A stretch of 26,678 nt of DNA. Origin: a virus. This document shows, one piece after another, positions 15,621 through 23,050 of the stretch. The notes below the pieces were generated by a model that was given only the letters and a program-made list of their open reading frames with translations, made no database searches and was not told where the DNA came from. A program made the position numbers and the translations under genes. How positions within the stretch are numbered: position 1 is the first letter of the stretch; every line of letters begins with the position of its first letter. Location: IMG/VR virus record IMGVR_UViG_3300032182_000174, positions 1-26,678 of that record; one strand, given 5' to 3'.

Positions 15621-16168
15621 ACGGTGTATCCGTAGGCGACGAACTCGTGCGCGACGAGGCCGGTCAGGTCGTCGCGGACTTCGACGCCGAAGCATCGGTC
15701 GGTCTGTAGGTGGCCGAGGTGCAGGCTGCAGCCGTCTTCGGCAAAGTCCCAGATCGCGACGAGGTGCTGGTTGCCGCCTCCCCACTGGTTCAACGTCGCG
15801 GGGTAGGCGTGCAGCGACCAGTCAAAGTTGCTCTGGATCGGGTGCCCTGCGGTCAAGTCTTCGAGGATGCCGTTGGTCGTCGTGTCGAAGTAGCCGACGC
15901 GCAGGCCGAGGGTGAGCCCGCCCGGGATTGCGCCGTAGCTGCTGGTGAGGAAGTTGCCGCCGTCCTCGATGACGACGTGCAGCCGGTGGATGACGTGCGT
16001 GCCTTCGGCTGGCGCGTTGATCTTGAACAGCACCTCGCCGGGTCCGCCAACCTTCGTCGGCCGGCCGTCGACGTTCGCATCGTGCGATCCGGTCCCGTCG
16101 CCCACCGTGTCGAGGTGGCGATTCAAAAAGGTCCGGTCGTCGTCGATGCGCTCGTAGACGGTCGCCAT
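15617..16168 (-). CDS. Hypothetical virion protein, 183 aa, beta-rich
   Basis: I do not recognise this family. The 183-aa product is predicted to be mainly beta strands, with RLHVVIEDGGNF, a Gly/Thr-rich LTLGLRVGYFDTT, and HLVAIWDFAED-type segments typical of jelly-roll or decoration folds. There is no signal peptide or membrane segment. It sits between portal and MuF genes, where Mu-like phages normally have these two adjacent, so it is an insertion relative to the minimal layout. Its stop overlaps the MuF start as ATGA. A head decoration or vertex-binding role is a reasonable guess but unsupported by a motif. Confidence 0.6.
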   Translation of the reverse strand: MATVYERIDDDRTFLNRHLDTVGDGTGSHDANVDGRPTKVGGPGEVLFKINAPAEGTHVIHRLHVVIEDGGNFLTSSYGAIPGGLTLGLRVGYFDTTTNGILEDLTAGHPIQSNFDWSLHAYPATLNQWGGGNQHLVAIWDFAEDGCSLHLGHLQTDRCFGVEVRDDLTGLVAHEFVAYGYTV

Positions 16169-16170
16169 GC

Positions 16171-17469
16171 TTACAGACCCAGGCCGGGCAGCGGAACTTG
16201 CGCCGGCTGCTGGATCGTCTCCTCGCCGGGCTCAGGCTTGCGGAATCCGGTCTGCTCGAGCACGTCCTCGAGCGAGAGCTCGACGCCCATGCCGGCGAGC
16301 ACCTGCGCGACCGCGGCGCGCTCCTGCGGGTCCTCGCGCTTCTCCTGCGTGATGTTGAAGCGCGGCTTCTCGTTCGCGATGCCGAGCTCCTGCAGGTTGG
16401 CGTGATTCTTCCACCAGATGCAGCCCAGCAGGTCGTCGGTGAGCGTGTCCTCGAGCGTCTCGCGGTCGTATTGGATCAGCGCCTCGGTGCTGTTCTCCTG
16501 GATCTGCGCGAGCGCGTAGCTGCCGCCCTCGTTGGCCGAGGTCGTAAGGTTGGCCCCCATGATCAGCGTGTAGATCGTCGACCGCAACTCGTCGCGGATG
16601 GTGTTCATCAGCTGCCAGCCCTCGCCGCTGACGCTGACGCTCTCGACCGTGTCGCTGCTGTCGTAGACGAGCACGTGCCGGCTGCGCAGATCCTCAAGCA
16701 CGTCGCGCCACTGGTTGATGAGCTCCGTGTTCGGCAGGCCGGTCTCGGCGTCGCGCGCGCCGTCGACCTTGGCCGTGAGGATGCCTTGCGCGAACCGCTC
16801 GACCGCCTGCAGGCTCTCTTGGAAGACCTGCGTCTTCGCATACCACCACCAGCCGAGCGCCTCGCGCAGGCCGCGGCCGTGGCCGAGCGTGCCCTCGTCG
16901 TCCTGGTAGACGTGCCGGATCGTGTGCGCGGCGTCCTCGACGCTCTGCGTGTCCCACTGTTGGCCGTAGACGTCCCACCGTTCCCAGTTGGCCGTCAGCG
17001 TGTCGCCGTGCTGGGGCACGATGCGGAAGAGCCGCTTGTCGTGGTCCTCAATGCGCATCGGGCACCACCAGCGCCGCGGCTTGCCGTCGCCGATCGTCAG
17101 CGTGCGGACCTTGCCGTGGATCGTGCCGAACCGGGCACCGGAGAAGAACGCGCGCGCGAGGTTGAGCCGCGCCTGCGTGAAGTCCTGAATGCCGTCGAGG
17201 AGCTCGTTGGCGATGCCTACCGACAAGTCGGCGCGCGGGCTGCCGGTGACGCGCGGAATACAGTTCCACCGCTGGCCGGCGATGAGGTGCCGCCGGTAGC
17301 CGACCGCGTGCGCAATGTCGGCGTCGCGCAGCATCTTCTCCTCGAGCTCGGGCTCGCGCAGCAGCCAGAGGCTCGGATCATGGACCTGGATGCCGCTGCG
17401 GTAGGCCGTAGACAGCGCCCGGACGTAGAGGTTCTGGCTCTGGTTCTGGACTCGTAGCTCGGTGGTCAT
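16171..17469 (-). CDS. Portal protein, DUF935 / Mu gp29 type
   Basis: A 432-aa portal protein, forming the dodecameric DNA channel at the unique capsid vertex. It resembles the DUF935 family (Mu gp29). The N-terminal region has the LREPELEEKMLRDADI segment and RHLIAGQRWNC. The middle has HTIRHVYQDDEG and GRGLREALGWWWYAKTQ. The C-terminal half has the family-typical LIMGANLTTSANEGGSYAL (the tunnel-loop region) followed by a long helix ending in TLTDDLLGCIWW. The last 50 residues are acidic and Pro-rich. A GAGG ribosome-binding site lies 7 nt before the ATG. It follows the 111-aa gene after a 33-nt gap and is 2 nt from the next gene. Terminase upstream and MuF downstream confirm the context. 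Confidence 0.9.
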   Translation of the reverse strand: MTTELRVQNQSQNLYVRALSTAYRSGIQVHDPSLWLLREPELEEKMLRDADIAHAVGYRRHLIAGQRWNCIPRVTGSPRADLSVGIANELLDGIQDFTQARLNLARAFFSGARFGTIHGKVRTLTIGDGKPRRWWCPMRIEDHDKRLFRIVPQHGDTLTANWERWDVYGQQWDTQSVEDAAHTIRHVYQDDEGTLGHGRGLREALGWWWYAKTQVFQESLQAVERFAQGILTAKVDGARDAETGLPNTELINQWRDVLEDLRSRHVLVYDSSDTVESVSVSGEGWQLMNTIRDELRSTIYTLIMGANLTTSANEGGSYALAQIQENSTEALIQYDRETLEDTLTDDLLGCIWWKNHANLQELGIANEKPRFNITQEKREDPQERAAVAQVLAGMGVELSLEDVLEQTGFRKPEPGEETIQQPAQVPLPGLGL

Positions 17470-17488
17470 GCTGTCGCCTCGTGGTGCG

Positions 17489-17504
17489 CGTAGTGTAGCA
17501 CGCT
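17489..17504 (-). promoter_or_regulatory. Promoter-like motif before the portal gene
   Basis: The minus strand reads AGCGTGCTACACTACG here. It closely matches AGCGTCTACACTGCG at 24995-25009, directly upstream of the DnaA-like gene, differing by one inserted base and one substitution. TACACT (17492-17497) would serve as -10. No good sigma70 -35 lies 17-18 nt upstream, so an extended -10 or a phage-specific factor would be needed. It occupies one of the few real gaps, 23-38 nt before the portal ATG, with GAGG 7 nt before that ATG as ribosome-binding site. Confidence 0.35.
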
Positions 17505-17838
17505 AGTCCTGCATGGATGCGCTCGTGCGGATAGCCCACTCGATGCCGGTCGTGCCGCCCCAGCCGAGCCACGCGACGTAGCCGGCGTCCTTCCACGGCT
17601 CGTCCTTGTGCTCGGCGGCGACCTCGGCGTTCTTGCGGTGCCGGTTGAATGCCGCCATGCGCTTGACGGTCTCGGCGCTGATCGGCCGGCCGCTCGCGAG
17701 CTGCCGCGCCCGGACCCAGCCGACGCGCGTCATGCCGGCAACCTCGTCGCCGTGCTCCTCGCGCCAGCGGATCACCTTCTTGGCGTTGCCCTTCGCGCCG
17801 GCGGGCGGGCGATACGTCTTTGCAAAGTAGAGCGGCAT
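17503..17838 (-). CDS. Small conserved phage protein (111 aa), function unknown
   Basis: The ATG at 17838 shares its A with the preceding TGA (TGATG). The frame is open much further upstream, but that part is antisense-like Arg/Gln-rich shadow. The 111-aa product is basic and has KVIRWREEHGDEV, then GWVRARQLASGRPISAETVKRMAAF, NRHRKN, and HKDEPWKDAGYVAWLGWGG. I recall this combination from a small domain found in many tailed phages, alone or attached to head-assembly proteins; its biochemical role is not known to me. It lies directly before the portal gene, separated by 33 nt that contain a promoter candidate. It is likely involved in head assembly or carried with it. No membrane segment. Confidence 0.7.
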   Translation of the reverse strand: MPLYFAKTYRPPAGAKGNAKKVIRWREEHGDEVAGMTRVGWVRARQLASGRPISAETVKRMAAFNRHRKNAEVAAEHKDEPWKDAGYVAWLGWGGTTGIEWAIRTSASMQD

Positions 17839-19856
17839 CAGCAGTTGGGCAGGGCCACGTAGTTCAGCTCGGCGTCGAACCGCTGGCCGATGATGATCGT
17901 GCCGCGCGCGGTCTCGTGGACGTTGTCCGTGCTGATCTCGACGTCGTCGACGTCCATCAGCCGGAACTGCTTGTCGGCCGCGGCGCGCGCGACCAGCGCC
18001 GCCCGGACCTGGAGCGCCTCGGCGTTGACAGCCGTGCCGGCATTGAGCTGCGGCTTGCGCCAGATGACCGGCGTGTCCTTGCCGCTCGTATGCGTGCCGA
18101 AGTCGCTGCGCAGGTTGCGGACAAAGATGGGCAGCTCGTTCGTGAACAGGTCGCCGCCGCCGCTGACGGCTTGGTCGTTCGTGCCCAGACTCACGAAGAA
18201 GCCCATCAGCTCGGCCTGCTTCTCGAGCGTGACGTTGATGTATTGCAGCGCGTTCTCGATGTCGGCGCGCATCTCGTCGTAGTGTTCGGTCGCGGCGTAG
18301 CTCTTCGACCAGCGCCCGCCGGTGCCGCTGCTGTAGGATGTGCCGTCGGCGACGAGCGTGCTGCTGTTGCTGCCGCGCTTGATGATGACGAATCCCGTGT
18401 CGGGGTGCCGGGCGTAGAGCTCGGCGGTGAGGCTGAACTCCGGGCCGGCCGCGTGCGGTGCCGCCGGCGCGCTGCCGCTGGTGTTGCTGTTGTCGTGCGC
18501 GTTGTATGCCTCGACGTTGCCCGTGCTGCGGTTGTATATCTTCTGAGCACTGTTGCGCACCGTGTTGGTGAGCGTCGGGCTCTCGAGCGAGCCGGTGAAC
18601 GTCTCGTCGCAGTGCGTGCCGACGGCGAGGCTGTCGCCGATAAAGACGTAGACGGGTATCGCGTTCTTGACGTTGGGCGCTGCGCCCTGCTGCCAGAGGT
18701 CGATCGTCTTGCGGATCTCCTGCGGATACTCGCGCTGGTAGACGCTCGTCGAGTAGTAGTAGCTGTCCTCGCCCTGCCATGTCGGCACCGCGGCGTCTTG
18801 GCCGCGCAGCGCGAGCTCGAGGCCGTCGAGGTTGCAGACGCGGACGTTGCTGTCGGCGAGCGCGATCGCTTGGTGGTAGCGGTTGGCGACCGCGATGCCC
18901 GCCGGCGTCTGCGTCGCCCGGATCTTGGCGTCGTGACTGAGCAAGATCACCTTGAGACTGCTGTTGTTGAAGACGCTCGCGCTGCGCAGCCACGCGATCA
19001 TCTCCTCGAGATCGTCCTCGTAGAGCAGCGCGTTCGACGGCGTGCCGCCGCTGGTGCGCCAGCTGTAGACGTCAAGGTCGGACTGGTCGATGATCGCGTA
19101 GTCCCACCGCAGCGTGTTGCCGTTCGCGAGCGCGGTCCAGGCCGCGTCCACGCGCGCCTTCTCGGTCGTGTAGGCCGTGCGCGCCGTGCCGCCGTCGTTC
19201 CATCCGCCGGTCGTCGCCGCCGCGTGCGCATACTTCCAGAGCTGGAAATACGGGCTGGCCTTGTAGGTGTTCTTCCAGAGCTGCCGGACGAGCATCTGGT
19301 CGGGAGCCGCGCCGTTGTTGTTCTGCGCGTAGCTCGCGCCGCTGCGCGTCGGCACCGCGCTCGCGAGCACTTCGGTGTAGGTGCGCCACGCGCCGACCAT
19401 GCTCACGTCCTTCCACTGGCCCTCGTTGAACCAGACGCCTGCGCCGGTTTCCGGCGTCGCGGTCCACGCGCTGACGGTGACCGTGTCCGACGTGTTGCTG
19501 ACGACGGCGATGTTCTTGTTGCGGAAGCCGAGGCCGCTGAGGTTGTTGTTGGTGACCTTGTAGCCGGCCCACTCGTCCGTAGTCCAGCCCGGGTCCGGCG
19601 TGACGGTGACGGTCGTGCTCGTCGCGCCGCTGACGACGTAGACCGTGCCGGCGTTGCCGTCGAACCAGGGGAACCAGCTCAGGCTACTCGCGGTCGGTGC
19701 GCCGTCGCTGTCGCTGTCCGGGCAGACGCGGTGCGCGTCCTTGTCGCGCAGGTGCTCGGTCTCGTAGGTGCCGGAGCTCGTGTATTCGGCGTTCGGGTTC
19801 GCGCCGCCCTGCACCATGGCGCTGCCGATGTATGCGATTGCTGGAACGTCTGCCAT
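17838..19856 (-). CDS. Tandem SGNH-hydrolase-like protein (degenerate N half, intact C half)
   Basis: A 672-aa protein with two related SGNH/GDSL folds. The C-terminal half (about 398-668) has block I FIGDSLAVG with nucleophile S409, block III SLGTND with N560, and block V DNVH with D644 and H647, a complete esterase set. The N-terminal half (about 5-385) repeats the layout: AYIGSAMVQG in block I with Ala in the serine place, AIIDQSDLD, DDLEEMIAWLRS (compare NELPIFVRNLRS), VILLSHDAKI, NVRVCNLDGLEL (compare FRLMDVDDVEI), and a Tyr-rich segment where the His should be. Residues about 66-145 are a beta-rich insert. The likely role is deacetylation or deacylation of a host surface glycan, with the inactive half binding or bracing. 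It is encoded between terminase and portal, 9 nt after the previous gene, and shares a TGATG junction with the next. Substrate unknown. Confidence 0.8.
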   Translation of the reverse strand: MADVPAIAYIGSAMVQGGANPNAEYTSSGTYETEHLRDKDAHRVCPDSDSDGAPTASSLSWFPWFDGNAGTVYVVSGATSTTVTVTPDPGWTTDEWAGYKVTNNNLSGLGFRNKNIAVVSNTSDTVTVSAWTATPETGAGVWFNEGQWKDVSMVGAWRTYTEVLASAVPTRSGASYAQNNNGAAPDQMLVRQLWKNTYKASPYFQLWKYAHAAATTGGWNDGGTARTAYTTEKARVDAAWTALANGNTLRWDYAIIDQSDLDVYSWRTSGGTPSNALLYEDDLEEMIAWLRSASVFNNSSLKVILLSHDAKIRATQTPAGIAVANRYHQAIALADSNVRVCNLDGLELALRGQDAAVPTWQGEDSYYYSTSVYQREYPQEIRKTIDLWQQGAAPNVKNAIPVYVFIGDSLAVGTHCDETFTGSLESPTLTNTVRNSAQKIYNRSTGNVEAYNAHDNSNTSGSAPAAPHAAGPEFSLTAELYARHPDTGFVIIKRGSNSSTLVADGTSYSSGTGGRWSKSYAATEHYDEMRADIENALQYINVTLEKQAELMGFFVSLGTNDQAVSGGGDLFTNELPIFVRNLRSDFGTHTSGKDTPVIWRKPQLNAGTAVNAEALQVRAALVARAAADKQFRLMDVDDVEISTDNVHETARGTIIIGQRFDAELNYVALPNC

Positions 19857-19865
19857 GGTCGTGCC

Positions 19866-20831
19866 CTAGTTGCCGATACTGTTAGGATTCTGGTTCTTGC
19901 CGCCGCCTTGGCCGACGCCGCCGCCGGGGATGTGCAGGGTGCCAGAACATCGTGCGCAGTAAGCCCCGATGACGAACGTGCCAGCCTCGACGTGCTGCGG
20001 ATCGTCCTCGAAGACTCCGGGCGCGACCTCGCGTTGCGTCTGCATCGTGTAGCCCGTGATCGAGACGGCCCAATCGCGCATATCGGACTCCCACCACGCG
20101 GCCTCACCGCAGGCGTCGGGATTCAGGCCAAACGTGAGCTCTGCGTTTTGTCTGCGCAAGGCAAACACGTCACCGTCACCGCCTAGATTGCCGCGCGGGT
20201 CGGTGAGCTCTTGGTATGTGTAGGGGTCGAAGCTACCTACCGAGAACGTCGCGCCGCTCGTCGCGTTGTTCGGATCGCTGATCGTAAAGCCCGTCGGCGC
20301 GACCGGATTGACCTTGCGCTTGCCGATGCCGTCGGCCGGCTGCGTGCGGATGACGGACCATATCTCAAAGAACCACGAGATCGCCGTCGTGCATGGGCTG
20401 CCGCCTGTGCAGTCGGGCGCGCTTGCCGTGCTGCACGATCCGTTGGCCGCTGTCTTTGTCAGCGACATCGGCAGGATGTAGACCTCAGTCGGATCGCCTG
20501 CGTCGATGTCCGGCTCGGCGTCTGGGGTAAACTTCCAGCCGTTGCGCAAGTTGTCGTAGCCCTGACCGCCTGCGTAAGACCCCTGCGGGTCCGCCTGCGT
20601 GCTAAAGATGCCGGTGCTCTCAAACGTAAGGAATGTTGATTCCCCCCTCGACACTGCATAGCCAGCCTCCGTAGTTGCTGTCATAAACTCGGAGAACACA
20701 AGAATCTGGTCGCCGGTAAACCGTCGAGCCTCATCACGCAGGTCGATCGGCGGAACCCACAGAGGCGAGGTGTCTGCGTCGTCTTTGACGGTAATGACAA
20801 CGCCGGCATGTTCGCATCCAGTGCAGCTCAT
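19866..20831 (-). CDS. Hypothetical 321-aa protein with N- and C-terminal CxxC motifs
   Basis: Unrecognised protein of 321 aa, coupled by ATGA to the small cysteine-rich gene upstream. It has CxxC at residues 3-6 (SCTGCEH) and again at 292-295 (YCARCSG), so the two ends could meet on one metal ion. The middle is Thr/Ser/Gly/Asp-rich and looks beta-structured, with further cysteines around NGSCSTASAPDC. The C-terminus is a Gly/Asn-rich tail (GGGVGQGGGKNQN). No signal peptide or transmembrane segment is visible. Its position between terminase and the SGNH protein, upstream of the portal, suggests a virion or decoration component. The first 80 or so codons use far more A/T in third position than the surrounding genes, hinting at separate origin. 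Confidence 0.65.
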   Translation of the reverse strand: MSCTGCEHAGVVITVKDDADTSPLWVPPIDLRDEARRFTGDQILVFSEFMTATTEAGYAVSRGESTFLTFESTGIFSTQADPQGSYAGGQGYDNLRNGWKFTPDAEPDIDAGDPTEVYILPMSLTKTAANGSCSTASAPDCTGGSPCTTAISWFFEIWSVIRTQPADGIGKRKVNPVAPTGFTISDPNNATSGATFSVGSFDPYTYQELTDPRGNLGGDGDVFALRRQNAELTFGLNPDACGEAAWWESDMRDWAVSITGYTMQTQREVAPGVFEDDPQHVEAGTFVIGAYCARCSGTLHIPGGGVGQGGGKNQNPNSIGN

Positions 20832-21010
20832 GCGTCAGGCTCCAGCGGGAACATGGGGAGGAACGGGTTGAAGGGCTGCCAGTCGTCGTAGTCCGGGCAG
20901 TCGCACTCGAGCACGTGGTCGCGGTGAATCATGCACCAGACGTCGGAGCCGCATCGGCAGACGACCCAGGCCGGCATGATCTCGGTGCGCTTCGGCTCGG
21001 CCTCGGTCAT
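20828..21010 (-). CDS. Cysteine-rich 60-aa mini-protein (possible zinc binder)
   Basis: Small 60-aa protein. I chose the ATG at 21010 because it gives an ATGA overlap with the terminase stop; an ATG four codons earlier also exists. Four cysteines and a histidine are arranged as CRCGSDVWCMIHRDH then CDCPDYDDW, a pattern compatible with a treble-clef or zinc-ribbon-like knuckle. The C-terminus is Pro/Phe-rich (PFNPFLPMFPLEP). No family recognised. It is coupled by ATGA to the 321-aa gene, whose product begins with another CxxC motif. A role as a structural or adaptor mini-protein of the late operon is inference. Confidence 0.6.
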   Translation of the reverse strand: MTEAEPKRTEIMPAWVVCRCGSDVWCMIHRDHVLECDCPDYDDWQPFNPFLPMFPLEPDA

Positions 21011-22602
21011 GGCATGAGCCACCTTGAGCTCGTCTGCGGTCGATCGTCCGGATGTAGGTCATGGCTAGAGCTGTTGCGCTCGGTCGACATGCTACCAAAA
21101 GGCTGCCGCGCGCCTAGCGGGTGCGCCTCCAGCCACGCCCACGCGCCGCTCGTCGCGTCGACCTCATCGCACGTCGCGGCGTCGGGGAATCCTTCCACGA
21201 TGCTTAGATAGTCGGCCGTCCATGGGCCGGAGAACAGCCGGATGCCGTCGCGCTCGTTGGGCACGCCGACGCCGGCGTCGGCCGCGTGCCAGGGTGCGCC
21301 GGTATCCGGTCCCTCGCCGCGGCGCTGGTAGCCGCGCTCTAGGCACGACGCGACCGGGTCGGCGCGGCTCGTCTTGGCCGACATGCTGCCGCCGCCGCGA
21401 GTCATCGTCCGCTGCTCGCGGTCCGTCATGCTGCTCGGCCTCGCGCCGACGACGCGGTGCCCTAGCGCCCTGAGGCGCTTCTCGAGCGCGTGAAACTGCG
21501 CCAGCCCTCCGCTGCCCCCTTCGATCTCGAGGCCCACCACGACGCCGTGGCCGTCCCCCTGCGCCGTCTGGACGATCAGGTCGTCGCGCTTGCCCGGGGT
21601 TGCCCGGAATGCCCGGCAGTGCTCGATCGCGCGCACGCCGCGGCGGTGCCGGGCCATGAGCACGCCGGCGGTCTTGGCCGCGGTGCTCTTCTCGCTCGCG
21701 GCGAGATCCCACCAGCGGATGCGCTGGCATTCCGAGCTCGGCCAGCGGTCGATCTCCGGGTCGAGGAGCGGGCCGAACCATTCCGCCCGGAAGTAGTCGC
21801 CGGGCTCGCGAGCGGACCAGTCGCCCTCGAGGAGCTGCTGCCGGACGGTCGGGTGCAGGTGCTCGAGGCCCTGCACGTAGGCGTCGCGGTCGAGGTAGGG
21901 GTTGTCCGAGATCCGGGCGGGCACATAGCGGTGCCGGGCCGGCCGATGCTCGCCGGTCTCCGGGTCGACGCCACCGATGAACTGCCGCGCGACCCAGTCG
22001 TGCCCGGGTCCGCCCGGGTTGCTCGCGGCGAGGGTCCGCAGCGGCACCTTGCTGTCGCTCGAGCGTCGGACGCGGGACAGTCCGACGTATTCGTATGGTG
22101 CGGCCGTAGGCCACTGCGTGAGCTCGTCCCAGCCCGTGAACTGATACTCAGCGCCCTGGTAGCGCAGGTGGTCGTTTGGCTTGAAGAGGTAGGCGAACGC
22201 GATCTTGCCGCCGCCGGGGAACTTGAACACCTTGTTCGTGCCGTCCCAATGCGCGCCCTTGGGTATCCACCACTCCATCGCCCGGTCGAGCAGCGCGCCG
22301 GGTTGGGTGAGGTCGGTGAACGTACGGCGGAAGAGGATGCCCGCGAACTCGGGCTCGTTCCACGCATACTGCGCGGCGGCCATGAGCAGCGCGTCGCTCT
22401 TGCCGCCGCCGGCGCTGCCGCCGTAGAGCGCCTGGAAGACGCGGTCGGTCGGCGAGCTTAGGTGCAGCCCGAGGAACACCTGCTGCGCGGGCAGCGGCCA
22501 GTGCGGAATCCACGGGTTGCCGTAGACGCGCGGGCAGAGCTGCTCGAGAGCTGCCGCGCACTGCTCGCGGCCCTGCGCCTCACGTTCCGCCGGTTGGCTC
22601 AT
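21007..22602 (-). CDS. terL: Terminase large subunit
   Basis: ATP-driven DNA packaging motor and nuclease, 531 aa. The ATPase half shows the Walker A motif GGSAGGGKS (61-69), Walker B ending in WDE (158-160) and coupling motif SNPGG (194-198). The RNase H-like nuclease half shows the first acidic residue in RWWDLAAS (D299), a second in GLEIEGGSGG (359-361) and a third region CDEVDA with D479 and D482, so both activities look intact. Compared with common relatives, about 30 extra residues (roughly 420-452, with several Gly, Arg and Trp) sit between the KTSRADPVA helix and the SGPW strand. The ATG lies 23 nt inside terS. The stop overlaps the next start as ATGA. Together with the small subunit it marks the start of the late region. 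Confidence 0.97.
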   Translation of the reverse strand: MSQPAEREAQGREQCAAALEQLCPRVYGNPWIPHWPLPAQQVFLGLHLSSPTDRVFQALYGGSAGGGKSDALLMAAAQYAWNEPEFAGILFRRTFTDLTQPGALLDRAMEWWIPKGAHWDGTNKVFKFPGGGKIAFAYLFKPNDHLRYQGAEYQFTGWDELTQWPTAAPYEYVGLSRVRRSSDSKVPLRTLAASNPGGPGHDWVARQFIGGVDPETGEHRPARHRYVPARISDNPYLDRDAYVQGLEHLHPTVRQQLLEGDWSAREPGDYFRAEWFGPLLDPEIDRWPSSECQRIRWWDLAASEKSTAAKTAGVLMARHRRGVRAIEHCRAFRATPGKRDDLIVQTAQGDGHGVVVGLEIEGGSGGLAQFHALEKRLRALGHRVVGARPSSMTDREQRTMTRGGGSMSAKTSRADPVASCLERGYQRRGEGPDTGAPWHAADAGVGVPNERDGIRLFSGPWTADYLSIVEGFPDAATCDEVDATSGAWAWLEAHPLGARQPFGSMSTERNSSSHDLHPDDRPQTSSRWLMP

Positions 22603-23050
22603 TCTCCACCGCTAGGACGCGCTGCGCGATCTGTGTGGCCTGGATGAGCTGCCGCGCGAACTCGGCGCTGTCGGGAACGGGCGGACCAAGCTGCGCGACG
22701 CCAGCCTGCGCGTGCGCCTCGTTGTGCACGACGACCTTGGGATCTTGCTTGGCGTAGCGTTGGGGAAAGCGCCGCTCGAGCATCCACGCAACCGCCGTCC
22801 AGTTGTCATCCATCGCCCGCAGCATCCGACCATGCAGCGATGCCTCTGCCTTGGCTTCTGCTTTTTCTAGGTCTGTGACAAACTGGGGATTCCGCTCCTT
22901 GTGCTTTCGCATGGCTGCGCCGTCAATGCCTGCCATGCGCGCGGCGCGCTCGGGCCAGATTCCCAGCTCGACGTGCCGCAGGATCGTCTCAACGACCTCG
23001 GGAGTCATTACGCTGCGCGGTCTGCCGACTGCCCGCTTGGCCTTAGCCAT
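22580..23050 (-). CDS. terS: Terminase small subunit
   Basis: DNA-recognition subunit of the packaging motor, 156 aa. The N-terminus has the basic GRPR motif, followed by TPEVVETILRHVELGIW and a helix-turn-helix (AARMAGIDGAAMRKHKERN, about residues 36-54). This is followed by the typical KAEAKAEASLHGRML helix and the WTAVAWMLERRFPQRYAKQD segment, which recurs in phage small terminases of this type. The C-terminal 50 residues are likely the oligomerisation or large-subunit contact region. It starts 8 nt inside the methyltransferase gene with an AAGG about 9 nt upstream, and overlaps the large subunit by 23 nt. The position directly before the large terminase supports the call. Codon use in its first half shares the lower third-position GC of the preceding methyltransferase domain. 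Confidence 0.8.
   Translation of the reverse strand: MAKAKRAVGRPRSVMTPEVVETILRHVELGIWPERAARMAGIDGAAMRKHKERNPQFVTDLEKAEAKAEASLHGRMLRAMDDNWTAVAWMLERRFPQRYAKQDPKVVVHNEAHAQAGVAQLGPPVPDSAEFARQLIQATQIAQRVLAVENEPTGGT

Noticed and set aside
17820-20186. A 788-codon open frame on the plus strand antisense to the SGNH gene
   Set aside because: Its product is Arg/Val/Ala/Asp-rich without domains and mirrors the GC-rich codons of the real gene on the other strand, where SGNH motifs are clear.
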